DNA of 37,665 nucleotides, taken from a bacterium. Its GTDB lineage: Bacteria; Bacteroidota; Rhodothermia; Balneolales; M1805. How positions within the stretch are numbered: position 1 is the stretch's first letter; every line of letters begins with the position of its first letter. Of the stretch, positions 1 to 8,920 are shown one piece after another. The stretch covers positions 1 to 37,665 of the forward strand of contig SBGQ01000079.1 of NCBI GenBank assembly GCA_006226965.1, written 5' to 3'. A model generated the notes under the pieces. That model did no database searches. It had not been told where the DNA came from and saw only the letters and a program-made list of their open reading frames with translations. Made by a program: the position numbers and the translations under genes.

Positions 1-271
1 CGCTTCGCTATACACGTTTTTGAGAGATGCTCAGATTGCTGCTTTCGCAGCAATGACGGGGTAAATATTGTCATCTGGGAACTGGCAACCAAGCAAAAGT
101 ACGCTTCGCTATACACGTTTTCGAGAGATGCTCAGATTGCTGCTTTAGCAGTAATGACGGTGGCTTTTATGTCATGCCGTTGAAAAACGGCATCTGGGAA
201 CTGGCTCACAAGTACGCTTCGCTTTACACGTTTTTGAGAGATGACTAGATTGTTGCTTTCGCAGCAATGAC
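1..271. repeat. Degenerate tandem copies of a ~100-bp hairpin-bearing repeat
   Basis: Three copies of a unit beginning CGCTTCGCT start at 1, 102 and 215; the first is cut by the window edge. Each contains a short hairpin with a TTTC or TTTA loop (about 38-55, 137-154 and 250-267) followed by AATGAC, and part of an ATGCCGTT/AACGGCAT hairpin is seen near 173-192. The same unit, diverged, is embedded in the 8921-9798 array. GTCAT at 171-175 and ATGAC at 267-271 form short inverted ends, as in a MITE-like or REP-like element. No ORF is supported here. Confidence 0.85.
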
Positions 272-393
272 TAAAAAAAAAATTGTATGAATAAAGTCAA
301 AAACGAAAAATTGAGTTATCCAATTGAAATTCGAAATACAGCTAAGCCTGAGAGCATCAAATAAAAAGATAATTACCAAATCGGCAGTGAAAT
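272..393. other. AT-rich intergenic stretch, nothing recognised
   Basis: Between the repeat block and the promoter of the first gene I see only AT-rich sequence with no convincing ORF, RNA gene or repeat. Confidence 0.5.
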
Positions 394-421
394 TTGTTGA
401 AATACAAAAACTTTAACTTTG
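394..421 (+). promoter_or_regulatory. Bacteroidota-type promoter of the TPR/HTH gene
   Basis: TTG at 394-396, 17 bases, then TAACTTTG at 414-421, matching the TTG / TAnnTTTG pattern known for the primary sigma factor of Bacteroidota. It lies about 100 bases before the ATG at 519. The same box and spacing recur at 36165-36192. Confidence 0.55.
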
Positions 422-518
422 AATACTCGTGTTTTTTAATATACTTGGCGTGGTTAGTACTTTGAATTCAAGTACTTATGCAAGGGTTTAAAATTGTTAT
501 TTCAAATTCGGTATTTAG

Positions 519-2207
519 ATGATAGCTCAACTTGTTGTTTTTCTTCTGGGTGTATTTCTTGCGAACAATCCTGCTATTCACACATTCTATCAAATAGAAG
601 ATGTATCGATTATTCCCAAAAAGGTTAAAGACGATATCGATAAGCTCGTTATAGACGCCGATCACCTGTTTAGTTCAAACCCCGATAAATCTTTTGAGCT
701 TTCCACTTTAGCGCTAGAGAAATCAGTAATCATGAATTATAAAGAGGGAGAGGCGAGTGCCTATCTCATTTTATCGAAGGTAAAACACTTACAAGGCAAG
801 TATGTTGAAGAACTCGAACTACTGATGAAGGCGCAAAAAATAGAAATTGAATTAAACGAAGCTCAGCGTCTGGTTCAGTTGTGGTTCAACTTGGGAAGGG
901 CTTTGTATTCAAGCAAAAATATAGCTGAATCCAAAGTGATGTATGCGAAAGCATATCAAGCACTTAAAAGCATGAACGATTCTACGTATATCGCCGAATA
1001 TTATAGTCAGATGGGGAGTATTTATTTAGATGAATCGGTGATTGACAGCGCGGGAGTTTATTATCAAAAAGCCTTGAGTTTATACACAAAATTGAACCAC
1101 AAAAGTGGTATTTCGACAATGTTAAATCGATTAGGAGATCTGCACCTAAAGCAAAAGAACTACGATAAAGCGTTAAGCTATTATCAACAGAATTTCGATT
1201 TGGTTCTTACTTTCGATAACAAGTACAACTTATGTGAATCGAATATAAACATGAGTAAGGTTCTTATTGAAATGGGGAATTATACCAGAGCAGAGCAATT
1301 TCTCAATAAAGCGAACGACATTGTGGATTTAATTGATTCGAATGAAATGCTTAAGGAGATTTTGTATGGGTATTATTCCATTAATTTGGCTAGAAAAAAC
1401 TATGAAAAAGCCATTCTTTACTTAGAGAAGTTTTATGATACGCAACTTAAAATCAGTGAAGAAAACAGTAAAAGTAACCTCGCAAACTTACAATCAATCT
1501 ATGATAAAGAGTCAGAGATTTACTCTGTTAAGTTAATTCAAAAAGAAAATGACGTTCTGGCTTGGCGTTTTAAACTCATTCTCATTGTTTTAATCTCAGT
1601 AATTATTCTGAGTATCATCGGATTTTTTGGGTATTGGCAGTTAAATAAAAAGAACAAGTTGGTTTTAGAAAAAGAAAGCGAATTAAAGTTTTCCAAAGAC
1701 CGGGAAAAAGAACTGTCCGATAAAATGCTCCAACAGGAATTAGATTACAAACAGAAAGAATTGGTGACATTCACTCTTAGTTTAACACATAAAAACCAAC
1801 TGATTGAAGATATTCGTGATGCGATAAAAGAAGTGTTAAGACAAACTGAGTCAAAATCGCGAATGGAGCTTACCAAAATCATAAAATTGATTGACCATAG
1901 CTTAAATATCAACGAAGATTGGGATCATTTTAAAACAGCATTTGAACAAGTACATCAATCCTTCTTTCAGGAACTGTCTGTTCGTTTCCCTGACTTGAAT
2001 GCTAATGACCAACGTTTGTGTGCTCTCATCAGCTTAAATCTGAGCTTAAAAGAAGTGGGAGAAATTTTAGGTATTTCTTCTGATTCCGTTAAGATGGCAA
2101 GATACCGTTTACGTAAGAAAATGAACTTGAATTCAGAAGACAATTTGAATGACTTCTTATTTAAGCTAAAAAATGACGCTCTTAGCAGTTTTAACGCAAG
2201 TAATTGA
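519..2207 (+). CDS. TPR sensor protein with C-terminal membrane-anchored HTH domain
   Basis: 562 residues. An N-terminal hydrophobic signal or anchor (about 1-16) precedes TPR helices (roughly 40-310), a single membrane helix (about 352-372), a coiled coil (about 376-420) and a C-terminal LuxR-like helix-turn-helix (about 492-540) with the residues NANDQRLCALISLNLSLKEV. This layout is common in Bacteroidota: TPRs on the outside, a helix through the inner membrane and a DNA-binding-like domain in the cytoplasm. What it senses is unknown. The start is fixed by an in-frame TAG directly before the ATG. A shorter relative lacking the HTH lies at 5988-7091. It is probably a one-component regulator; target genes cannot be read from the sequence. 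Confidence 0.85.
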   Translation: MIAQLVVFLLGVFLANNPAIHTFYQIEDVSIIPKKVKDDIDKLVIDADHLFSSNPDKSFELSTLALEKSVIMNYKEGEASAYLILSKVKHLQGKYVEELELLMKAQKIEIELNEAQRLVQLWFNLGRALYSSKNIAESKVMYAKAYQALKSMNDSTYIAEYYSQMGSIYLDESVIDSAGVYYQKALSLYTKLNHKSGISTMLNRLGDLHLKQKNYDKALSYYQQNFDLVLTFDNKYNLCESNINMSKVLIEMGNYTRAEQFLNKANDIVDLIDSNEMLKEILYGYYSINLARKNYEKAILYLEKFYDTQLKISEENSKSNLANLQSIYDKESEIYSVKLIQKENDVLAWRFKLILIVLISVIILSIIGFFGYWQLNKKNKLVLEKESELKFSKDREKELSDKMLQQELDYKQKELVTFTLSLTHKNQLIEDIRDAIKEVLRQTESKSRMELTKIIKLIDHSLNINEDWDHFKTAFEQVHQSFFQELSVRFPDLNANDQRLCALISLNLSLKEVGEILGISSDSVKMARYRLRKKMNLNSEDNLNDFLFKLKNDALSSFNASN

Positions 2208-2272
2208 TAGACAAGAGATTCGTGAATTGAGTTACCTGTTGTAAACCGGTAAAAATCTGATTTTGTTAACCT

Positions 2273-2322
2273 TGTATATAGCTGTACTTCATGTATATAG
2301 CTCTACAAAACGCCTACCTTTG
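2273..2322 (+). promoter_or_regulatory. Globin promoter with direct-repeat operator candidate
   Basis: TACCTTTG at 2315-2322 fits the TAnnTTTG -7 box, but no TTG is seen at the expected -33 position. Instead an 11-base direct repeat TGTATATAGCT occurs at 2273-2283 and 2292-2302, 19 bases apart and reaching into the -33 area. This suggests a promoter that needs an activator or is blocked by a repressor; the protein is unknown. Confidence 0.45.
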
Positions 2323-2349
2323 TTTCGAGTTAACAAATCATAGAAGCTT

Positions 2350-2784
2350 ATGCTAAACCATCGCGAAATCCTTCTTATCAAAATGTCTTGGAGCTACATT
2401 GTTCCAATGTCAGATACCATCGGGTTTGAATTTTATTCCTATTTGTTTTCAAAGAATCCGGAGATTAAACGGCTTTTTGAAAACTCGATTCAAAATCAGT
2501 CCAAGAAATTGATGGACACGTTAACGTTTATTATTGTTAGCCTGATGCATCTTAATACTCTTGAAAATTACATCGAAGTAATCGCGATGAAACATCAGGC
2601 GTATCCGATACAAGAAGAGCATTACGATATGGTTGGCAATGCGTTAATTCATACGCTCAAAGTGAATTTAAAACAGACTTGGGATAAAGAGACAGAAGCG
2701 GCTTGGATAAAACTGTATAATAGGATTGCTGAAATCATGATTTCAACTTCAAAAAAGCATACAGTTTCACATCTGGCATCATGA
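2350..2784 (+). CDS. Single-domain bacterial globin (Vitreoscilla-type)
   Basis: 144 residues, the length of a single-domain haemoglobin without the flavohaemoglobin reductase. The proximal haem ligand is His82 in the segment AMKHQAYPI, followed by the usual HYDMVGNAL helix. Gln50 in NQSKKLMDTL sits at the distal E7 position typical of Vgb/Hmp-type globins, and Phe43 fits CD1. It binds haem and O2 or NO in the cytoplasm; the family is linked to NO detoxification or microaerobic O2 supply. It stands alone on the plus strand, 142 bases after the TPR/HTH gene, with its own promoter candidate carrying a direct repeat. Family assignment is firm; the precise ligand and role are inferred. Confidence 0.85.
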   Translation: MLNHREILLIKMSWSYIVPMSDTIGFEFYSYLFSKNPEIKRLFENSIQNQSKKLMDTLTFIIVSLMHLNTLENYIEVIAMKHQAYPIQEEHYDMVGNALIHTLKVNLKQTWDKETEAAWIKLYNRIAEIMISTSKKHTVSHLAS

Positions 2785-2981
2785 TAAGCATATTGAGCTT
2801 GTAGAAGTTTATTCTTCAGAAGTAGTATTTCAGACAGCCGATTTATTTAAAAATAAATAAATAAGTAACCGACTTGTAGAACATACAAGAGCGGGCAAAG
2901 ACTGTTTGAGAGTCAAAAAGTAATAGAAAATTCTACGTACCAAAAACATTTCATAACAAACGATAATTAAATAAAAGGTCT

Positions 2982-5771
2982 ATGTTAAAACGATTCGTAC
3001 ACGTTAGTACAATTTCACTATTGGGGATTTGGAGTACAGTTTCCGCTCAAGAAACAACATTTATTCAACCGACAAAAGAATGGAAAAGTGTTCAGGAAAG
3101 TGATAATTCCCCTAAAATTAATATTCATTCCAATGGTTTTGTTATTGGTGATATTAATGCAGACGGTTTAACGGATATTGCGTTTTCACAACGAACGAGA
3201 GATGCCAGAACAGATGATTTAAGTGATTATGCCTATCAGACAGTGATATTTTTAGGCGGAAACGAAAGCTTTACTCCCGATTTGGAATATTGGGGACGTT
3301 TAGTGCCGATTGGTGATATCAATAACGATGAATACGACGATTTTTTGCTCGAAACAGGTGAATTTACGTTTGATTTATACACCGGAAATGAGGAGTCTCC
3401 GCTACGATTCGAACAGCAATTTGAAATTCAGAATTTCACGGATTACGGTCAGTATAGCAGGGTGAATGTGATAAACCAAGACATTGACGAAGACGGTTAT
3501 AATGATGTGATTATGGTGAATGCGATTACATCGTTTGTAATGATTAAAGGGAATGCAGACTTAAGCAATATTGCTATCTCTTATCATGATTTGGGTCAGG
3601 TTATAAATACTCCCATAATTCCAATACCAAGCGGAGAAAGTGGATTTCCTCGTTTTTTAACGATTAACACGGGAAATCAACTCGTTTTATTCAATTACAT
3701 AGATGGGGCTTTCTCGATTGATGCGTTAATTGAAGCGGCATCGGCTTTGCCCTTATCAACCAATTTGTATAAAAACTATGTTACACTGGAAGATTTTGAC
3801 GGGGATTCGCACAAGGATTTACTGGTATATACCGAAGATTTAAGTAAGCCCAAGAAGGCTGTCTTAACTTACAACAACAGTACTAAACTGTTTTTTAATA
3901 CGCTATCTATCATACACACCGGTTTTTTACAGCCCATGGGAGATTTGAATCATGATGGGAAACTGGATTACATCGGGGCAAATGTTCAAACTAACAATGA
4001 ATTGCATTTGTTTTACGGCGCAGGCAATTTGGAACAAGCCTTATTACTCGGAGAAAAATTGACTCAAATTCAGAATAGTAATATTTCAACGTATTGGTCT
4101 GAAACGTATTTGAGTAGAAGTCATATATTGCATGATGTTTCCGGTGATCATTTAGATGATTTTTATGTAACAAATTATAAGAGTGCAACTGAAATTACGC
4201 GTTTGAAAATTCACGGTAATGCTGACTCTTCAGTCCAAATAGAAGAAGATAGTATGGATAAAAGTTTCTATACATCAACCTATGGATCTGTTTATTCTGT
4301 CGGAGATATGAACGGCGACGGTATTCAGGATTTTGCAATGGCTAATAGAATGCTCGGGCAAATTCACATTTATTTCGGTGGGACTTATAAATCGGAACCA
4401 GATAAAATTATACAACTCAGTTATCACACCTATTCATTTTCACACGGCGATTTTAATGGCGACGGGTTTCAAGATATTGCATTTCAGAATATGACAAGCA
4501 GTGAGAATATGGGAATAGTTCTAGGCGGAATTTCCATATCAGAAACTCCGGATGTGGAAATAGCTATTCAATCGGGGCAATACTCCATTTCCGGCGTTGA
4601 TTTTATTGGAGATATAAATGGTGACGGAAAAGACGATATCGCCATTGCCTATTACAATGGAAAAAACGCATCCAATTATTTGAAGTCATCAATCGGTTTG
4701 CTTTACGGGAGTACGACATTGCCGACAACTACCGATTTGATAATGGAAGATCAGGCATTTTATTCAGAAGCTTTTTTGGGTACAACAATGAAGTCTTTAG
4801 GTGATGTAAACCATGATGGCTTCGGTGATTTTGTTGTTTCAAATTATGCTAAAAAAAATCTGTATCAATGGTCGAATACAGGAGATATTCTCGTGTATTT
4901 GGGAAAAGAGTCGGGTTTAGATTATCCGCTTCAACGATTGTATGTAAAAGAAGACTCTGTTACTTGGTTCGGGCATTATATACAAGTCGGAGATTTTAAT
5001 AACGATACAGTTACAGATATTTTAGCCGTTCAATTTAGAAGCTTAAAATCGACCGCATTCGCTTACGTATTTACCGGGAATGAAGACGGGATTTTTAATG
5101 AAACACCAATTTCAATCAGTTTGCCTTTAATTGATGGATTCGGACAGCCGAGCAAACAAACTCATACCGATTTTGGTTGGGGAAATGTTAATTCCTATGT
5201 GAAAGATTCCAGAACAAAAATAGTTGTTCAATCATTATTCGGTTCGCATGCACTTATTTTTGATGCTGAAGATTTAATGAACGGGGTTCAAAATCCGGAA
5301 AAGGTTCTAGTTGCAAAAAATACTTCTTCAAACCTCGGAGGCCTTTTTGGTTCGGCAATTGGTAAGTTCTTCGGAGACGATAAAAACTACATCATCTTAG
5401 CGCAGGAAAATGATAATAACGACGCATACCAAAGCTCAAGGGCATATGCTTATCCTTTAGATGAAGAAATAACGGCTACTGAAACGGCAAACTTCGATTT
5501 ACCGGAAAGTGTACGTTTGTATCAGAATTATCCGAATCCGTTTAACCCTGTTACACAAATACAGTACGAGCTTACTCATCAATCAGTAGTTAGTATCGAA
5601 GTATTTAATATGCTCGGACAAAAAGTTGCTGTATTGGTTCATAATAAAGTGATGAGTGCCGGAAATCACAAAGTAAGCTTTAACGGTGAAGCATTGTCGT
5701 CAGGAATCTATATCTATCGTTTGCGTGCAAACGGGACATCTCTGACATCAAAAATGAGTTTAATCAAATAA
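2982..5771 (+). CDS. Secreted FG-GAP/VCBS repeat protein with T9SS type A sorting domain
   Basis: 929 residues. A Sec signal peptide (about 1-22, ending VSAQ) is followed by a long array of FG-GAP/VCBS repeats with eleven calcium-binding-type loops (for example DMNGDGIQD, DFNGDGFQD, DINGDGKDD, DVNHDGFGD), which should fold as integrin-like beta-propellers. The last 83 residues start YQNYPNPFNP and hold a NMLGQKV strand and a SSGIYIYRL end, the type A C-terminal signal recognised by the type IX secretion system. The protein should cross the outer membrane and be released or attached at the surface. No enzyme domain is visible, so adhesion or matrix binding is the likely role. RBS AAAAGG lies just upstream, and a strong hairpin follows at 5786-5831. 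No T9SS machinery genes lie in the window. Confidence 0.88.
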   Translation: MLKRFVHVSTISLLGIWSTVSAQETTFIQPTKEWKSVQESDNSPKINIHSNGFVIGDINADGLTDIAFSQRTRDARTDDLSDYAYQTVIFLGGNESFTPDLEYWGRLVPIGDINNDEYDDFLLETGEFTFDLYTGNEESPLRFEQQFEIQNFTDYGQYSRVNVINQDIDEDGYNDVIMVNAITSFVMIKGNADLSNIAISYHDLGQVINTPIIPIPSGESGFPRFLTINTGNQLVLFNYIDGAFSIDALIEAASALPLSTNLYKNYVTLEDFDGDSHKDLLVYTEDLSKPKKAVLTYNNSTKLFFNTLSIIHTGFLQPMGDLNHDGKLDYIGANVQTNNELHLFYGAGNLEQALLLGEKLTQIQNSNISTYWSETYLSRSHILHDVSGDHLDDFYVTNYKSATEITRLKIHGNADSSVQIEEDSMDKSFYTSTYGSVYSVGDMNGDGIQDFAMANRMLGQIHIYFGGTYKSEPDKIIQLSYHTYSFSHGDFNGDGFQDIAFQNMTSSENMGIVLGGISISETPDVEIAIQSGQYSISGVDFIGDINGDGKDDIAIAYYNGKNASNYLKSSIGLLYGSTTLPTTTDLIMEDQAFYSEAFLGTTMKSLGDVNHDGFGDFVVSNYAKKNLYQWSNTGDILVYLGKESGLDYPLQRLYVKEDSVTWFGHYIQVGDFNNDTVTDILAVQFRSLKSTAFAYVFTGNEDGIFNETPISISLPLIDGFGQPSKQTHTDFGWGNVNSYVKDSRTKIVVQSLFGSHALIFDAEDLMNGVQNPEKVLVAKNTSSNLGGLFGSAIGKFFGDDKNYIILAQENDNNDAYQSSRAYAYPLDEEITATETANFDLPESVRLYQNYPNPFNPVTQIQYELTHQSVVSIEVFNMLGQKVAVLVHNKVMSAGNHKVSFNGEALSSGIYIYRLRANGTSLTSKMSLIK

Positions 5772-5785
5772 TCCGGAGGATTCTT

Positions 5786-5831
5786 GAGGCAGTCTGCCAA
5801 GGTTAATTGGTGTTTCCTTGGCGATTGCCTC
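5786..5831 (+). terminator. Strong hairpin after the T9SS-cargo gene
   Basis: Arms 5786-5802 and 5816-5831 pair over 16 bp with a single bulged T (5795); the loop is 13 bases. No T-run follows, so it may be a terminator without a U-tract or a 3'-end stabiliser of the long upstream mRNA. Confidence 0.5.
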
Positions 5832-5987
5832 TTGAAGTGCGTTTTCTGTAGATTGAATCGGAAGTAGGGAACGCTCAATAATCATAATATTTATAACAGT
5901 TTTGATGTTTTGTTTGATTCAGATTTTCGCTTAATTAGCATTAGATATTAATACTCTGCGTCACATAACAAAGAAATAGGGAATCAA

Positions 5988-7091
5988 TTGAAATACTTTA
6001 GAATTGCTGTGTTTTGTCTTGTTTTAGGGCTTTTATCTAGTGTTGATGTACATGCACAAAAAGTGCAAGACATTAAAAATTTGAATGAGGAAGGGAAAAA
6101 ATTAACGGCCTCAGATAGTTATAAAGCTCAGGAGATTTTGTTAAAAGCTCATAAAATGGCTGTTAACAATTCAAATGATTCGTTGCAGATGGAGATTGAA
6201 AAAAATCTTGGGATAACCAGTTTTTACAAAGGTGATTTTAACGAAGCAATTACGTGGTACAGAAAATCGAATGAATTAGCGCTACAACGGGCAGATTCAG
6301 CCATGAATATAAAACTGTTATTTAATATAGGGCAGGCATATTCGAATTTGGGTGATTTTGAAAAAGCAGAACAATATTACAATGAAACGGTAAAGAAATT
6401 CAGCTCCGAACACACCGATATGAACATTATCGGAAATGCGTATATCTCTTTAGGTGTAATGAAACGCCGATTAGGGAATAGTCAGGATGCGATTTCTTAT
6501 TTCCAAAAAGCCTTAATTGTAATGGAATCGTCGGAAAATATGGAAGGTGTTGCTCAGAGTTATGTGAACTTAGGTAACATCTATATGGATGTAAATGAAT
6601 TCGACGCTGCAAAAGCTTCTTTAGATTCTGCGTTAGCCATCTCAAAACGTGTTAAATCGATTAACGGTGAAGTGAATTCAATTCGAAGTTTGAGTGAATT
6701 TCTGTTACTAACCGGGAAGTGTAAAGAAGCCGTTACGCTAATAAAAATGGGTTTAAAAACGGCTGAGGAACGTAATATGAGGCCTCAGAGAAAAGAATTT
6801 TATTCAAAATTAAAGCGTGCGTATGAATGTTTGGATGATTTTAAACAAGCATTGTACTGGCAAGAAAAGTTTACAGTGTTAAGTGATTCGTTAAACAAAA
6901 ATGCTCAGTTAAAAGAAATTCTTAAAGTTGAAAACTCAGCTTTGGAAAAAGCCAATCTAGTTAATGAATCAACGTTAAGAACGCAGACCTTACTCATTGT
7001 TATTAATACTGTTGTATTTCTATTGTTGATTGTTTTCGCATACAAGTTCTTTAAAGCCAAACAACAATTGAATAAAGAAAAGACTTCTTAA
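5988..7091 (+). CDS. Membrane-anchored periplasmic TPR protein without output domain
   Basis: 367 residues from a TTG start. The start is chosen because it gives a clean signal peptide (MKYFRIAVFCLVLGLLSS, ending VHAQ) and no ATG lies nearby. TPR motifs fill about 30-320 (for example NIGQAYSNLGDFEKAEQYY, NLGNIYMDVNEFDAA). One membrane helix (about 333-353) is followed by a 14-residue basic tail, and then the protein stops. Compared with the TPR/HTH protein at 519-2207 it has the same plan up to the membrane helix but lacks the coiled coil and HTH. It could be a natural short form that works with a partner, or a gene that lost its 3' part. A bidirectional terminator follows directly. Ligand unknown. 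Confidence 0.75.
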   Translation: MKYFRIAVFCLVLGLLSSVDVHAQKVQDIKNLNEEGKKLTASDSYKAQEILLKAHKMAVNNSNDSLQMEIEKNLGITSFYKGDFNEAITWYRKSNELALQRADSAMNIKLLFNIGQAYSNLGDFEKAEQYYNETVKKFSSEHTDMNIIGNAYISLGVMKRRLGNSQDAISYFQKALIVMESSENMEGVAQSYVNLGNIYMDVNEFDAAKASLDSALAISKRVKSINGEVNSIRSLSEFLLLTGKCKEAVTLIKMGLKTAEERNMRPQRKEFYSKLKRAYECLDDFKQALYWQEKFTVLSDSLNKNAQLKEILKVENSALEKANLVNESTLRTQTLLIVINTVVFLLLIVFAYKFFKAKQQLNKEKTS

Positions 7092-7113
7092 TGAGGTCAA
7101 CATAATATCAAGT

Positions 7114-7155
7114 AAAAAAAAGAGATTACCGGAATTAACCGATAATCTCTTTTTA
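7114..7155. terminator. Bidirectional terminator between TPR gene and M28 peptidase gene
   Basis: AAGAGATTA/TAATCTCTT arms plus CGG/CCG after one mismatch, with an A-run on the left and a T-run on the right. It can serve the plus-strand TPR gene and the convergent minus-strand peptidase gene. Confidence 0.8.
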
Positions 7156-7177
7156 GTTTTAGGAACAAGTGACAGGA

Positions 7178-8731
7178 TTAATCTAATCCGCCTTTTCTGT
7201 TGGGTGAACGTGGACTCGGCCATTCACTTTGTTTACCGGTTCTTGGGTTAATCGGTAATACAGATTGGTCGCGTGGGAACGTTTTGTCGTCTTCACTCGC
7301 CATATAGGTCAAAATTGCAGTTAAAATGGCATTATAGCGAACATCATCAAATACGATTTTATCATAAGTGTCTAAGTTCGTATGCCAAGTATAATTCCAG
7401 TAAGACCAACTGAGAGAACTCAAAGAGAAAGCAGGAGCACCGGCAGCAAGGAAGGAAGCGTAATCAGAACCGCCGCCGCCCGGAGTGCCCGGAAAGCTTG
7501 TTTCAATATGTTTTTTGATTTCCTGAGGAACAGGGTAGAGCCATCTGTTGATAAACTCATACGCATGTAAGAATCCTTGTCCGCTGATATTGGTAACACG
7601 ACCCGTTCCGTTATCTTGATTAAAGACTGCCTGAATACCTTTAACTAATTCCGGATGATCTTCAACAAACGCACGTGAACCGTTTAAACCTTGTTCTTCA
7701 CTTCCCCAAAGTCCAATTACGATTGTACGTTTAGGGTTTGGATAATACTTCTTGAGCAAACGGGCGGCTTCCATCATCGTGATTGTACCGGTTCCGTTGT
7801 CAGTAGCGCCTTGGCCGCCATCCCAAGAATCAAAATGTGCAGATAGTACGATGTATTCTTCCGGTTTTTCTGTTCCAGGAATAGTTGCAACTGTATTAAA
7901 AGTCTGCATTGGCTTTAGGTTCTTGGAGTCTGCATTGACTTTAATTTTTGGTTGATTACCGTATTCTGCCAGACGGTACAATAAACCGTAGTCTTCTAAG
8001 GAAATATCTAAAGTCGGGATTTTTTTAGTATATGAACTGAAAATCTTATTTGCGCCGAAACCTTGTGACCAATAGGAGCTGATAATTCCGACAGCGCCTG
8101 CTTTTTCTAAGGCTTCCGGTAAGGCTCCGCGTCCACGATAGCCGGTCTTTTGTAAACGAGTTCTCCATGCATCGTTCACAGAGTCTTTTAAAGCTTTCAT
8201 TTTTTGAAAGGATTCTTCTGTCGCAAATTCTTTCCAGTTGTATTCCGGACGCCCGGTTGGTTGATTGGCAGAAATCATTACGAATTTACCTTTTGCATTG
8301 GGTAACCATGCAGCATATGCGGCAGAATCAGCCAAATCGGGTAAAATGATGACTTCGGCTTCAATCCCTTTTTTTGAAGTTCCCGGACTCCAAGCTAACA
8401 TCATTCCTTGTAATGTTTTAGTGCGCGGTGCTACTAAATCGATGTGCGTTACACCGCGTTGCCATCCGCGCCATTCGCCCCATTGTTCATTTTTTGCATC
8501 AATTCCCCAAGCATTGAATTGATTTACAGCCCAATCGTGAGCTTGTTTTTGTTCCGGAGTACCGACAAGACGAGGACCGATAACATCTAATAATTCGTGC
8601 GCCAATCGCTCTAATTGAGAGTTTTCGTTGGCTTCTTTTACCATTTGATCAATAACAGCATTGTTTTGTTGCGCTGTTACTGAAAACGTTACAAACAAAG
8701 CAAAAGCAAAAATGCTATAAAAACGCTTCAT
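7178..8731 (-). CDS. Secreted M28-family zinc peptidase (carboxypeptidase Q-like)
   Basis: 517 residues when started at the ATG at 8731, which gives a signal peptide MKRFYSIFAFALFVTFSVTA; the longer reading frame adds 16 residues before it and is unlikely. A PA-like inserted domain (about 120-270) precedes the M28 catalytic core. The two-zinc site is visible: His299 and Asp301 in AHFDSWDGG, bridging Asp311 in ATDNG, the catalytic-region Glu345/Glu346 in GSEEQG, Asp373 in NQDNG and His450 in TWHTN. It should be a periplasmic or secreted aminopeptidase or dipeptidase of the plasma glutamate carboxypeptidase type. The gene is alone on its strand, preceded by the repeat-rich intergenic stretch and ended by the shared terminator. 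Substrate is not predictable. Confidence 0.88.
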   Translation of the reverse strand: MKRFYSIFAFALFVTFSVTAQQNNAVIDQMVKEANENSQLERLAHELLDVIGPRLVGTPEQKQAHDWAVNQFNAWGIDAKNEQWGEWRGWQRGVTHIDLVAPRTKTLQGMMLAWSPGTSKKGIEAEVIILPDLADSAAYAAWLPNAKGKFVMISANQPTGRPEYNWKEFATEESFQKMKALKDSVNDAWRTRLQKTGYRGRGALPEALEKAGAVGIISSYWSQGFGANKIFSSYTKKIPTLDISLEDYGLLYRLAEYGNQPKIKVNADSKNLKPMQTFNTVATIPGTEKPEEYIVLSAHFDSWDGGQGATDNGTGTITMMEAARLLKKYYPNPKRTIVIGLWGSEEQGLNGSRAFVEDHPELVKGIQAVFNQDNGTGRVTNISGQGFLHAYEFINRWLYPVPQEIKKHIETSFPGTPGGGGSDYASFLAAGAPAFSLSSLSWSYWNYTWHTNLDTYDKIVFDDVRYNAILTAILTYMASEDDKTFPRDQSVLPINPRTGKQSEWPSPRSPNRKGGLD

Positions 8732-8820
8732 AGATAAGTATTTAGTGAGTGTTGAGGTTTTCGCAATATAATGAAGCACATGAAAGTAGCATGATTAAAA
8801 GCTGTAAATGAAAGTAAAGT

Positions 8821-8908
8821 GATTAGGTGATTAGGTGATTAGGTGATTAGATGATTAGATGATGTAATGATGTAATGATGAAACGATGTAATGATGTAAT
8901 GATTTTGT
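8821..8908. repeat. Octamer tandem array GATTAGGT / GATGTAAT
   Basis: Eleven consecutive 8-base units in register: GATTAGGT three times, GATTAGAT twice, GATGTAAT twice, GATGAAAC, GATGTAAT twice, then a degenerate GATTTTGT. It lies 90 bases upstream of the minus-strand M28 gene. Shorter octamer runs of the same type lie upstream of tex (12764-12803) and guaD (29874-29889). Confidence 0.9.
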
Positions 8909-8920
8909 AACGTAAAGATT

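Noticed and set aside
1-518. Protein-coding gene at the left edge
   Set aside because: No open frame with plausible composition; the minus-strand 65-codon ORF overlaps the promoter and start of the TPR/HTH gene.
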